This document shows, piece by piece, positions 1 through 7,330 of a stretch of 64,000 nt of DNA. Positions within the stretch are counted from its first letter, which is position 1. Each line of letters opens with the position of its first letter. Made by a program: the position numbers and the translations under genes. The notes under the pieces were generated by a model. The model had not been told where the DNA came from. It saw only the letters and a program-made list of their open reading frames with translations, and made no database searches. The stretch lies in the NCBI RefSeq assembly GCF_004352915.1, contig NZ_SJSY01000076.1:434001-498000 (forward strand). The letters run 5' to 3'. The stretch comes from Flavobacterium zhairuonense. GTDB taxonomy: Bacteria > Bacteroidota > Bacteroidia > Flavobacteriales > Flavobacteriaceae.

Positions 1-365
1 ATAATTCGCTGCAGTTTTGATAATGCTGCAGTCATTCCTGTGCCGGCAGTTACTAAAACATCTGATTCATTTGCATTAACAGATTTTTTAATTATGTCTC
101 TTGCAAGCTGGTAAGCATATGTGGAAGTTTTTCCTGTTTGACTCGAAAGTGAATGCGTATTGGCAATCATTGGACCAATTTTATTGAGCATTATATCTTC
201 AATCGGCATGTATAATCTTCCGCTGGCAACCCAATCTGCATAAATCAGATTTTGTTCTCCGTAAACCGATTCGAAAATATGTTCAATTCCTACCGTGTTT
301 TCTCTAAATTTAGAAAAGTAACATTCAGGCTCCGTTGGTTTTGTTGTTGGCTCAATAGCATTCAT
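1..365 (-). CDS. Class V aminotransferase-like PLP enzyme, N-terminal part (cut by window edge)
   Basis: Reading the minus strand from the ATG at 365 gives about 121 residues before the window ends. The text includes YADWVASGRLYMPIED, then NTHSLSSQTGKTS and a VLVTAGTGMTAAL segment. This pattern (Asp-Trp-x-Ala-Ser-Gly-Arg near the N terminus, then an N-T-H-S stretch and a G-T-G-x-T turn) matches the N-terminal part of PLP-dependent class V aminotransferases of the cysteine desulfurase/selenocysteine lyase superfamily. The PLP lysine lies outside the window, so the substrate cannot be judged. The start is supported by AGGGA just upstream of the ATG. A dispersed inverted repeat separates it from the TlpA-like gene, so it probably has its own promoter. 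Confidence 0.7.
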   Translation of the reverse strand, partial: MNAIEPTTKPTEPECYFSKFRENTVGIEHIFESVYGEQNLIYADWVASGRLYMPIEDIMLNKIGPMIANTHSLSSQTGKTSTYAYQLARDIIKKSVNANESDVLVTAGTGMTAALSKLQRI

Positions 366-422
366 TTCCCTATCATTTTTAAATTAACTAATTGTATTAT
401 TTTGTATTATTAAGTTCTGTTT

Positions 423-520
423 GTCATTCCTCGTTCCTCGGAATGACACTAGTAATTCCACAATCAAAGTCGCCAATCTTTGTCGAGTTTCGAGTGCGAT
501 TCCTCGTTCCTCGGAATGAC
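423..520. repeat. Dispersed inverted repeat, CGTTCCTCG family
   Basis: The two ends are near-identical inverted arms (GTCATTCCTCGTTCCTCGG pattern and its complement ending GGAATGAC) around a centre containing CAATCTTTGTCGAG. The same arm and centre words recur at 5833-5930, 27802-27901 and, in part, 25078-25313 and 41062-41153. Every copy is intergenic. I infer a non-coding mobile or REP-like element, perhaps also acting as a terminator. Confidence 0.75.
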
Positions 521-555
521 AAGATTGTGTATAGTTTTGAGCTATGTTCGAATTC

Positions 556-1545
556 TTAAATCTTTTTCTCTAAAAGCCCTTTAAGTGTTGATTGCAATTC
601 TTCTCCATGAAGATTTTTCGCCACAATAATTCCGTTTGAATCCACTAGATAATTGGCAGGAATTGCTCTTACGCCATATAATTTTGCCACTGCACTGTTC
701 CAAAAAAGCAAGTCCGAAACATGAGTCCATGTTAACTTATCATCCTGAATTCCTTTGATCCAGTTTTCTTTCTTTTTGTCTAAAGAAATGGCGATTATAT
801 TAAATCCTTTATCGTGGAATTCTTTGTAAGCGGCAACAATATTCGGATTTTCTCTTCGGCATGGACCACACCAAGAAGCCCAAAAATCAACTAAAGTATA
901 GCCTTTCAAATTTTCTGAAAAATGAACTGGTTTTCCTTCAGTATCATTGGCAGTAAAATCTGGCGCTTTTTTCCCAACCGCTAATCCGTCTAGTACAATG
1001 GCCAAATCTTTCAGTTCTTTCACGTAAGTTGTATTTTGAAGGCTTTTATCCAACAAAGCAATATTTTGTGTGATTTGCTCCGGAGTCAATCGATACGACC
1101 AATTTCTATACAAGACATAAGCAGAAACAATCGATTTTGGATTTTCAGTAATGAACTTGCTGATTTCTACATCTTTTGATTTTTTATACGTTTCAAACAA
1201 ATCTTGAGTTGCAGAACCTTCTACAACAGAATTTGTATAGTACTTTTTCGGACTTAATTTAACTGTAATTGGCCCTTTTTCAAGAAAAACATACAATGGA
1301 GAATCTGCAGTATTTACGCTTAAACCATATAATTCTGGTGTTTTTACTTTTGTTTTAAAACTAAAATTCCCGTCTTTGACTTTTACCGAATCGATTGTGG
1401 TAAACATCTTATTGTGAAACTTTTGCAGATAAACATATTGTGCAACAGTATCGACAACAGTTCCTTTTAATTGCAAATTATTTTCTTGTGCTTGGGTTTG
1501 TATGATTCCAAAAGAGAAAGCTAAACCTAATAGTATTTTTTTCAT
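556..1545 (-). CDS. TlpA-family thiol:disulfide oxidoreductase with DUF4369-like N terminus
   Basis: The 329-residue protein begins with a signal peptide (residues 1-20, ending TQAQ). A beta-rich DUF4369-like region spans about 25-110, a helical linker follows, and a thioredoxin-fold AhpC/TSA-TlpA domain runs from about 190 to the end. The redox motif WCGPC places Cys at 226 and 229, followed by a cis-Pro segment (RAIPANY). Such exported proteins reduce or exchange disulfides on periplasmic or surface proteins. The length is normal for the Bacteroidota form. The gene is the first large ORF downstream of a SAM-I riboswitch and a 32-codon ORF, which is unusual because the family is not a methionine-biosynthesis enzyme. 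Specific substrate unknown. Confidence 0.88.
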   Translation of the reverse strand: MKKILLGLAFSFGIIQTQAQENNLQLKGTVVDTVAQYVYLQKFHNKMFTTIDSVKVKDGNFSFKTKVKTPELYGLSVNTADSPLYVFLEKGPITVKLSPKKYYTNSVVEGSATQDLFETYKKSKDVEISKFITENPKSIVSAYVLYRNWSYRLTPEQITQNIALLDKSLQNTTYVKELKDLAIVLDGLAVGKKAPDFTANDTEGKPVHFSENLKGYTLVDFWASWCGPCRRENPNIVAAYKEFHDKGFNIIAISLDKKKENWIKGIQDDKLTWTHVSDLLFWNSAVAKLYGVRAIPANYLVDSNGIIVAKNLHGEELQSTLKGLLEKKI

Positions 1546-1682
1546 GTAATTTGATTTTTAGTGGATTAATTATGTTTTAGTTTTTATTTGTGATTTTCGT
1601 TTAAAATTGGACAATAAAAGCCTTTAAGACATTGTTTAACGCCCTTTTGTATGATTTAAAAAAAGTAAAAAAAGAAGAAAAC

Positions 1683-1781
1683 CTAACGTGGTCGCATTCG
1701 GAAAACCATCTTAATATTTTCTTGAAAGAATAAATTCAAACGATCAAAATCGGCGTGTAATAGAACTGACTTGGTTTTCAT
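1683..1781 (-). CDS. 32-residue ORF downstream of SAM riboswitch (possible leader peptide or small protein)
   Basis: An ATG-initiated ORF of 33 codons lies 59 bp downstream of the SAM-I aptamer on the same strand. It begins MKTKSVLLHADFDRLNLFF, has a basic tail (FRMRPR) and stops with TAG. A T-rich tract follows the stop, then 137 bp to the TlpA-like gene. There is no membrane segment or Cys. I do not recognise the sequence. It could be a small protein made under SAM control, a leader peptide, or chance. Its position immediately after the aptamer is the main argument that it is real. Confidence 0.45.
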   Translation of the reverse strand: MKTKSVLLHADFDRLNLFFQENIKMVFRMRPR

Positions 1782-1840
1782 TTTTGAAATAATAAATTTT
1801 AATACTGATGATCTTATTCAGATTCACTTCGGAAATCTTT

Positions 1841-1937
1841 CTTATCTGTCCCGCAAGATGGGAAGGATTTAGCACCTTGTTTGGCAACAGGTTGCTAAGA
1901 CTTCATTGGGCCTACTCCCTCAGTCTTTCTGGATAAG
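1841..1937 (-). ncRNA. SAM-I (S-box) riboswitch aptamer
   Basis: The minus strand begins CTTATCC and ends GATAAG, forming the P1 stem. Between them are the S-box core words in order: GAGGGA, GGCCC, ATGAAG, AGCAACC, then AAGGTGCTAAATCC and a CCCATCTTGCGGG hairpin. This is the conserved SAM-I pattern, and the orientation is that of the TlpA-like gene. The downstream genes are not recognisable met genes. No strong terminator-antiterminator pair is obvious; a weak AGATT/AATCT hairpin follows P1. Confidence 0.93.
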
Positions 1938-1963
1938 TATCATTGCAGAAATTTTCTGCATTA

Positions 1964-1996
1964 CAAATATATATTAATTCTACCGAATTAGTCAAG
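1964..1996 (-). promoter_or_regulatory. Promoter of the SAM-riboswitch transcript
   Basis: On the minus strand TTGAC (1995-1991) is followed about 19 bp later by TATATTTG (1971-1964), a perfect match to the Bacteroidetes TAnnTTTG -7 box. Transcription would start just upstream of the aptamer. Confidence 0.7.
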
Positions 1997-2143
1997 TTTA
2001 AAGCTGTTTTTTTTCGATTTTTTTTGAATTAAACGAACCTCACTCAATAACAAACTCAAAAACAATCATTTATAAAACATAAAAATTAGCTTATTATGGA
2101 TGAAATTAAGCCAATTTTAGTTTTTCTATTTCAATAAAGACAT

Positions 2144-2174
2144 AAAAAAACTCATTCCGCTTCTGAAATGAGTT
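2144..2174 (-). terminator. Rho-independent terminator (minus strand)
   Basis: AACTCATT and AATGAGTT form an 8-bp stem with a 10-nt loop, followed on the minus strand by a run of seven T. It would stop transcripts leaving the nitronate monooxygenase operon before they enter the SAM riboswitch region. A second small hairpin (GCCCC/GGGGC, 2204-2216) lies just upstream of it. Confidence 0.65.
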
Positions 2175-2229
2175 CTAATTCCTTTTCTATTCTTTGCCAT
2201 ATACCGCCCCGATGGGGCTAAAACTGTAA

Positions 2230-2572
2230 CTTCATAATTCTTTCTATAAATATAACACTCCTATGGAGTTGACTATACAACCTTGTAAAGACATAATATC
2301 TATAGCTAAATTAGACTTCATAATCCTTTCTACAAATATAACACTCCTACTGAGTTGACTATACAGCCTTGTAAAGACGTAATATCTATAGCTAAATTAA
2401 ACTTCATAATCCTTTCTACAAATATAACACTCCTACTGAGTTGACTATACAGCCTTGTAAAGACATAATATCTATAGCTAAATCAAACTTCATAATTCTT
2501 TCTAAAAATATAACACTCCTCTGGAGTGACTATACAGCCTTGTAAAGGCGTAATATCTATAGCTAAATCAAA
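2230..2572. repeat. Tandem array, four copies of an 86-bp unit
   Basis: Copies begin at 2230, 2316, 2402 and 2488, each opening with CTTCATAATyCTTTCTA and ending with AATATCTATAGCTAAAT. The period is exactly 86 bp; the last copy is one base shorter. Copies 1 and 4 keep a perfect ACTCC-n3-GGAGT hairpin, while copies 2 and 3 have lost part of it. No ORF runs through the array. It fills the gap between the end of the nitronate monooxygenase gene and its likely terminator. Confidence 0.92.
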
Positions 2573-2623
2573 CAACCTAAAATCTAAAGCTTCAGAGAGG
2601 CGAAATATCAATTCTTTGCTAAA

Positions 2624-3712
2624 TTAAAATTTCAATTCATCAAAATAAGCTGTTGTTTCTTCGATCAAAGAATGCATCAACTCTCCTGCCCTTCTATGTT
2701 TTAGGATTGGCGAAATTTGTCCGCCCCAAAAAAGTATCATATCCCATTTTTCCTGATCCAATGCCGCTTTTCTTAAATGCGACATAAAAGTAGTCTGTAA
2801 CGGAAACGGAAGAACATCTGCTTCTTTTCCCATAATCTCTTTTGCAATTCGGCTCGTGATGCCACGCCCGAGTCTTCCTGTATATGCGCGTGATAAAGTT
2901 GTGTATTTAGAAGCTTCGGAAAAAAGCATTTCTCTATGAATTGGTAATGCGTTTGATTCTTCAGTAGCTAAAAATGCGGTCCCAACTTGGGCCGCGCTTG
3001 CTCCTAATGCCAATGCTGCAGCAATTCCTTTTCCGTTTGCAATTCCACCTGCCGCAATAACGGGCACTTTTACTTTTTCCTTAATCAATTGCAATAAAAC
3101 AAAAGTTCCAGTTACTGAAGATTCGGCAGAAGCCAAAAATGAAGGTCGATGCCCGCCAGCCTCAAAACCAGAAGCGATAATCATATCAACTCCGGTATTT
3201 TCCAAAAATAATGCTTCATCTAAAGTAGTTGCGGCGCCAACGGTTGCAATTCCTAATTTTCGACATTGTTCCAAAATATCCTGAGAAAGCGTTCCAAACA
3301 TAAAACTGAAAACCTTCGGACGAATATCCAGAACTACTTGCAACTGATTTTCAAATCGGGATTGAAATGGCGCTGGTTTTTCTGGCAACGGAATTCCGGC
3401 ATCGTCAAAATAGGGTTTGAACAATTCTTTTGCTTTATTGTATTGCTCATCTGAGATTCCTCTTGGATCAGCATCTGAATCAGAAACCCAAAGATTTAGA
3501 TTATAAGGTTTATTGGTTAAAGCTTTTATCTGTTTGTCAGCTTCATAAATTTCCTGCGGACTCAAAGTATACGCGCCATATCCTCCCAAACCGCCCGCAT
3601 TTGAAACGGCCGCTGTAAGTTGAGGCGTCGAAAGATTGCCACCAAATGGCCCTTGTAAAATTGGATACTGAATCCCTAATAATTCCGATGCTTTTGTATT
3701 GTACCACATCAC
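2624..3712 (-). CDS. Nitronate monooxygenase family protein (FMN-dependent)
   Basis: This 362-residue protein is a TIM-barrel flavoenzyme of the nitronate monooxygenase/2-nitropropane dioxygenase family. Visible marks are the N-terminal PILQGPFGG segment, the NAGGLGGYG loop, GFEAGGHRPSF (the family's catalytic His region) and VIAAGGIANGKGIAAALALGASAAQVGTAF-type FMN phosphate-binding text. The enzyme oxidises alkyl nitronates such as propionate-3-nitronate, using O2 and FMN, in the cytoplasm. It is the last gene of a tight five-gene minus-strand operon (14 bp after the preceding stop) whose promoter carries a Crp/Fnr-type site. Alternative: another NMO-like oxidoreductase with a different substrate. 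Confidence 0.85.
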   Translation of the reverse strand: MMWYNTKASELLGIQYPILQGPFGGNLSTPQLTAAVSNAGGLGGYGAYTLSPQEIYEADKQIKALTNKPYNLNLWVSDSDADPRGISDEQYNKAKELFKPYFDDAGIPLPEKPAPFQSRFENQLQVVLDIRPKVFSFMFGTLSQDILEQCRKLGIATVGAATTLDEALFLENTGVDMIIASGFEAGGHRPSFLASAESSVTGTFVLLQLIKEKVKVPVIAAGGIANGKGIAAALALGASAAQVGTAFLATEESNALPIHREMLFSEASKYTTLSRAYTGRLGRGITSRIAKEIMGKEADVLPFPLQTTFMSHLRKAALDQEKWDMILFWGGQISPILKHRRAGELMHSLIEETTAYFDELKF

Positions 3713-3726
3713 TTTAAAATTTAAAA

Positions 3727-4176
3727 TTATTCGCTTAAATCCGTCAACATTTTATTGACAATAAGCCATTTTCCGTCAATTTTATGAAAAGATAAAAAAT
3801 CTCGATAATTGAAATCGTACATTTTTACATTTAGTTCTGCAATCGCGATTGAATTTACGACTTTTATATTCAAAATTTCACCTTTAAAAGGTTTTCCGGA
3901 ATCTTTTGGGCTTTGTCTATTTTTTACGCCATCCAAATAAAGATCCACCGTTTTAAAGTATGGTTGCCCTTTTACATCTCCAAAAACAAAACTTCCGGGA
4001 TAAAAAATACTTCCCAAACGCATGACATCTCCTTCGTAAATTCCTTTAAAATAATAGTTTTCAACTGCATCTGTTATTGCTGCAATTTCAGCTTGATTTT
4101 CCATTTTGATCGTATTTTGTGCTTTCATGCCCTGAAAACTCCAGAGCATAAAAGCAGTTAATAAAATAGTTTTCAT
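3727..4176 (-). CDS. Exported NTF2-like protein (putative lumazine-binding/SnoaL-like)
   Basis: A 149-residue protein with an N-terminal signal peptide (MKTILLTAFMLWSFQGMKAQ). A single NTF2-like cone fold follows: helices with AAITDAVENYYFKGIYEGD, then LGSIFYPGSFVFGD and a C-terminal beta sheet containing HKIDGKWLIVNKML. The family covers enzymes and ligand-binding proteins, so the activity is unknown. The start lies 2 bp after the SDR stop codon, so it is co-transcribed with it. Confidence 0.75.
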   Translation of the reverse strand: MKTILLTAFMLWSFQGMKAQNTIKMENQAEIAAITDAVENYYFKGIYEGDVMRLGSIFYPGSFVFGDVKGQPYFKTVDLYLDGVKNRQSPKDSGKPFKGEILNIKVVNSIAIAELNVKMYDFNYRDFLSFHKIDGKWLIVNKMLTDLSE

Positions 4177-4178
4177 TT

Positions 4179-4913
4179 TTAATTTAAGTTGTGTCCTGCG
4201 CCTTTTCCTCCGTCAACATTGATAATTGAACCGGTAATAAAATTGCTTTTGGCAACGGTGTACACCATTTCGGCAACATCGTCAATTTCTCCAACTCGGT
4301 TTAGCAAATGCAAACCAGCCGCCGCATCAGCATTATCACCGTGCATTGGCGTTCTGATTACTCCGGGAGCAACGGTATTGAAACGAATGTTTTGTTTACC
4401 AAATTCGGCCGCTAACTGAACCGTAATAGCGTGAATTGCACCTTTACTCGCAATTGGCGCCGAAGCAGGCCATCCGCCCAAACCATGATTTACAAGCGGT
4501 GTTCCAATATTAATTACAACACCACCTTTTTGTTCTAACATTTGAGGAATCACAGCCTGAGTAGTGAAATAAGTTCCTTTTAAGTTGGTTGTCAGAAATT
4601 TATCTAAATAAGCTTCATCAACTTCCAAAAATGGTTTACTGTCAAAAATTCCAGCATTATTAACCAAAACATCTACTGAACCAAATTTTTCGATTGCAAT
4701 TTTCACTAATTGTTCACCTGTTTGTTTGTTGCTGATATCTCCGGCATACATGGCTAAATTCTCACCTCCGCCAAATTCATTAAAAGCATTTTCTAATGAT
4801 GCTGGTGTTACTGAATTGATGACAACATTATCTCCTCTGTCCAAAAAATATTTGGCGATTCCTTTTCCAATACCAGATGCTGCTCCGGTAACGATTATAG
4901 TTTGTTTTTTCAT
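4179..4913 (-). CDS. SDR-family oxidoreductase lacking the catalytic tyrosine
   Basis: The 244-residue protein has the classical SDR Rossmann fold: TGAASGIGKG (cofactor glycine motif) near residue 8, NNAG in the middle, and a C-terminal INVDGGKGAG. Where SDRs have Tyr-x-x-x-Lys it reads PIASK, so Lys is kept but Tyr is replaced by Pro. The usual catalytic Ser region reads INIGTPL. It may still bind NAD(P), but normal SDR dehydrogenase chemistry is doubtful. It is the third gene of the YceI operon, 5 bp after the tautomerase. A divergent active site or a non-catalytic role are both possible. Confidence 0.85.
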   Translation of the reverse strand: MKKQTIIVTGAASGIGKGIAKYFLDRGDNVVINSVTPASLENAFNEFGGGENLAMYAGDISNKQTGEQLVKIAIEKFGSVDVLVNNAGIFDSKPFLEVDEAYLDKFLTTNLKGTYFTTQAVIPQMLEQKGGVVINIGTPLVNHGLGGWPASAPIASKGAIHAITVQLAAEFGKQNIRFNTVAPGVIRTPMHGDNADAAAGLHLLNRVGEIDDVAEMVYTVAKSNFITGSIINVDGGKGAGHNLN

Positions 4914-4918
4914 GATAT

Positions 4919-5137
4919 TTATTTTTTATCGGCTGTAATGCCTTTTTCTCTTAATACGGATACTTGTTCTCCTGCGTAACCCCAATCGTTTAATTCAACT
5001 TCCTGAATTACAACGTGAGTCAAATGTGGATCTTTGTTTAAAACCTCGGTAATCAAATTGGTTATTCCGCTTATTAATTGCTGTTTTTGCTCGCGTGTTA
5101 CGCCTTCGCGAGTCAATTCTATTTTTACGTAAGGCAT
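4919..5137 (-). CDS. 4-oxalocrotonate tautomerase-family protein
   Basis: Starting at the internal ATG at 5137 gives a 72-residue protein beginning MPYVKIELTREGVT. This start places the catalytic Pro directly after the initiator Met, as required for this family; a longer open frame upstream would bury it. The segment THVVIQEVELNDWGYAG is typical of the second half. Members act as small tautomerases or dehalogenases with Pro-1 as general base. It sits between YceI (4-bp gap) and the SDR. Confidence 0.87.
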   Translation of the reverse strand: MPYVKIELTREGVTREQKQQLISGITNLITEVLNKDPHLTHVVIQEVELNDWGYAGEQVSVLREKGITADKK

Positions 5138-5141
5138 GGTC

Positions 5142-5696
5142 TTAGTTTTTAGATTGTTCTGAAAAAATGGCTTCGGCAGTGATATTAAAATCAAGATCAA
5201 AGTCATTGTAGATTAATGTATCGCCTAAATCGACAAAGAAATTCCCTGAGCGGAATTTGATATCGTATTTGGTACGATCAATAATCATTTTCCCTGTAAG
5301 GGCAATTGCATTTCGGTTGTTTTCTAACGTTGCTTCAAAACCTGCAACGTGTGTAATATCTTTTATGGTAAGATTGCCTTCAAGATAAAAAATGGTGTCT
5401 GATAATTCTTTTACAGAAAGAACATCAAAAGTTGCTGTTGGAAATTTTTCGATTGAGAAAAAATCATCTGAGGCAAGATGACCTCCGAATTGTGTGTTTG
5501 TTGCCGGATCTGTTACATCCAGAATTTTAATAGAAGCGGTATCAATTACAACTTTACCGCCTTTTACCTTTCCATCTTGCAAGATGAAATTACCTTCTTT
5601 GATACCAATTGTACCATTATGTGCACCGGTTACTTTTCTTCCAGTCCATTCTACGTTGCTGTTTGAGCTTACGATTTTATAATTTGTTGTTTCCAT
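5142..5696 (-). CDS. YceI-family lipid-binding-like protein
   Basis: A 184-residue lipocalin-like beta barrel of the YceI family: it begins NYKIVSSNSNVEWTGRKVTGAHNGTIG, then GGKVVIDTASIKILD and HLASDDFFSIEKFPTATFDV. It lacks an obvious signal peptide, so it is probably cytoplasmic. Family members bind polyisoprenoid or amphiphilic ligands. In Bacteroidota YceI genes commonly sit next to Crp/Fnr regulators, as here. It is the promoter-proximal gene of the five-gene operon. Confidence 0.88.
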   Translation of the reverse strand: METTNYKIVSSNSNVEWTGRKVTGAHNGTIGIKEGNFILQDGKVKGGKVVIDTASIKILDVTDPATNTQFGGHLASDDFFSIEKFPTATFDVLSVKELSDTIFYLEGNLTIKDITHVAGFEATLENNRNAIALTGKMIIDRTKYDIKFRSGNFFVDLGDTLIYNDFDLDFNITAEAIFSEQSKN

Positions 5697-5721
5697 TTTT
5701 ATTGTATTTAAAAGTACAATA

Positions 5722-5767
5722 CAAAGGAACGGCGGTTATGAAAATTGGTTACGTGACCTAGATCACA
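5722..5767 (-). promoter_or_regulatory. YceI-operon promoter with Crp/Fnr-type operator
   Basis: On the plus strand CGTGACCTAGATCACA (5752-5767) matches TGTGA-n6-TCACA except at the first base. On the minus strand a -7-like TTCCTTTG lies at 5729-5722, so the operator centre is near -44 relative to the expected start. That is a class II activator-like position. The adjacent Crp/Fnr gene at 5984-6556 is the obvious candidate regulator. Confidence 0.6.
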
Positions 5768-5832
5768 TTCTTTTTTTTGAGGTTCAAAGGTTCAAAGGGA
5801 CAAAGGTTCAAAGGTTTTTTACTCTCATTTTT

Positions 5833-5930
5833 GTCATTTCGAGGAACGAGAAATCACACTAGCTATTCTGCAATGCATATCGACAATCTTTGTAGAATTT
5901 CTTGTGTGATTTCTCGTTCCTCGAAATGAC
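5833..5930. repeat. Dispersed inverted repeat, CGTTCCTCG family
   Basis: Inverted arms GTCATTTCGAGGAACGAG and its complement enclose a centre with CAATCTTTGTAGAA, as in the copy at 423-520. A short direct repeat of GGTTCAAA lies beside it at about 5781-5816. It separates the YceI operon from the Crp/Fnr gene. Confidence 0.75.
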
Positions 5931-5983
5931 AAACTACACGAAATAAAATCTGCTAATCCGCTAAATCTGCGGAAAACAAAAAA

Positions 5984-6556
5984 CTAAGAATTATAAAGCC
6001 GGCTCAGCGTTTCTCTCGAAACTCCTAAATATGCGGCTATCAAATGCTTTGGTACAAGATTATATAATTGAGGATATAATGCCAAAAGCTCTTCATAACG
6101 CACTTTGACATTATTGTTCATGAAAGACAAAAGCCTTTTTTGAGAAGCGATATAACCTTTATTCGTTCTCCAACGAAAGAAATGTTCAACTTGATGAAAT
6201 TCTTTGCAGAGTTTTTCGCGGTCTTCGTTTGAAAGGCAAAGCACTTCAGAATCGGTAATGCAGTCAACGTTTATGGTAGCTTCTGTTTGATTGTATAAAG
6301 CAGTATAATCTGATGCCCACCAAGTTGGCATAGCAAACTGAAGAATGTACATTTTGATTTCATCATTAATAAAAAAAGACTTCAAACAGCCTGAAATAAC
6401 GAAATATTCGCAGTTTACCTTGTCGCCCGCACTAATGATCGTTTGGCCTTTTTTGAAGGACAAAGGTTTGAAATGAGAATAAAAATAGTCAAATTCCTCA
6501 TCAGTCAATACAGCCGTTTTGGCGATATGTTGTTGCAAAATGGTTTTGGCTTCCAT
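5984..6556 (-). CDS. Crp/Fnr-family transcriptional regulator
   Basis: 190 residues: an N-terminal cyclic-nucleotide-binding-like domain (about 20-130, with FKKGQTIISAGDKVNCEYFVISG) and a short C-terminal helix-turn-helix with LVPKHLIAAYLGVSRETLSRLY. There are no Cys clusters of the FNR iron-sulfur type, so the signal is unknown. It is transcribed in the same direction as the downstream YceI operon, whose promoter has a Crp/Fnr palindrome. I infer that it activates that operon. Confidence 0.87.
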   Translation of the reverse strand: MEAKTILQQHIAKTAVLTDEEFDYFYSHFKPLSFKKGQTIISAGDKVNCEYFVISGCLKSFFINDEIKMYILQFAMPTWWASDYTALYNQTEATINVDCITDSEVLCLSNEDREKLCKEFHQVEHFFRWRTNKGYIASQKRLLSFMNNNVKVRYEELLALYPQLYNLVPKHLIAAYLGVSRETLSRLYNS

Positions 6557-6616
6557 CGTTAATTTTGGGATTTTAAATCTACCGTAAAGTTATAAAATCA
6601 GATGAACTTTCGGATT

Positions 6617-6690
6617 GTCTATTTCAGAAATCAATTTGTCCGTTTCACCCAAAAACCGATATGTTTTCTGTTGGATCTGGCGCAATTTTG
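6617..6690 (+). promoter_or_regulatory. Direct-repeat promoter of the DoxX gene (copy C of a shared architecture)
   Basis: GTCTATTTCAGA (6617-6628) and GTCCGTTTCACC (6638-6649) are repeats with a 21-bp period. Exactly 33 bp later is a -7-like CAATTTTG (6683-6690), 29 bp before the ATG. The same repeat, period and 33-bp spacing occur before the hydrolase at 12588-13595 and the cupin at 13893-14306. Two helical turns between half-sites suits an AraC-type activator. Confidence 0.65.
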
Positions 6691-6719
6691 TCCTGTTTAA
6701 CAACTTAAAAATTAAAATC

Positions 6720-7118
6720 ATGAACACAAAAACAACAAAAATTATTTACTGGACAGGAATCATTTTAACTTCATTATGGTTTGGTGCCAGCGGTTTTTTC
6801 GAATTAACTTCAAATCCAATTGTTTGGGGAATAACACAACAATTGGGCTATCCAGCACATTTTATTTACATTCTGGGTGTGTTTAAAGTCGCTGGAGTAA
6901 TCACATTATTGATTCCAAATAAATTATTGCGATTGAAAGAATGGGTCTTTGCTGGAGTTTTCTTCGACATTATTTTTGCTTTTTTCTCAAAATTGGCCGT
7001 TTTAGGTTTTCCTGCTACAATTGATGCTATTATAGCTTTTGCAATGGTGAGTGTAACGTATGCGATGTTTAGAGAATTATATGCAGCTAATTATTCTAAA
7101 AATGCGATTGTAAGCTAA
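6720..7118 (+). CDS. DoxX-family membrane protein
   Basis: From the ATG at 6720 the protein has 132 residues and four hydrophobic segments (about 8-25, 45-65, 72-92, 98-115). It is of the DoxX/DoxD-like small membrane family, with GITQQLGYPAHFIYILGVFKVAGV and LKEWVFAGVFFDIIFA. The open frame extends upstream to 6615, but that would include the promoter, so the internal ATG is chosen. The function of this subfamily is unsettled; it is often found with oxidative or electrophile stress genes, as here. Confidence 0.82.
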   Translation: MNTKTTKIIYWTGIILTSLWFGASGFFELTSNPIVWGITQQLGYPAHFIYILGVFKVAGVITLLIPNKLLRLKEWVFAGVFFDIIFAFFSKLAVLGFPATIDAIIAFAMVSVTYAMFRELYAANYSKNAIVS

Positions 7119-7148
7119 TTTTAAGGCTTTTTAAGGCTACAAAAATAT

Positions 7149-7182
7149 AAAAGCGTCTAAGAACTTCTCAGACGCTTTTTGT
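7149..7182 (+). terminator. Rho-independent terminator after the DoxX gene
   Basis: AGCGTCT and AGACGCT form a stem with an 11-nt loop, followed by TTTTTG and more T. Confidence 0.8.
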
Positions 7183-7184
7183 TT

Positions 7185-7218
7185 TTGTTATGAGTTTTTA
7201 AAACATTTATTATCTTTG
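7185..7218 (+). promoter_or_regulatory. Promoter of the ABC-F gene
   Basis: TTG at 7185-7187 and TATCTTTG at 7211-7218 are 26 bp apart start to start, as expected for Bacteroidetes -33/-7 promoters. The leader to the ATG at 7331 is about 105 nt and has no other clear feature. Confidence 0.6.
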
Positions 7219-7330
7219 CACTTTCAAATAAAAACACTTCCGTAAATGTGAATAAATAATTTCTTTCAGATATAGAGACAGCAAGCCAGACTTGGTTTTT
7301 GCTGATTTATTAATGCTTAAGAAAGAGATT

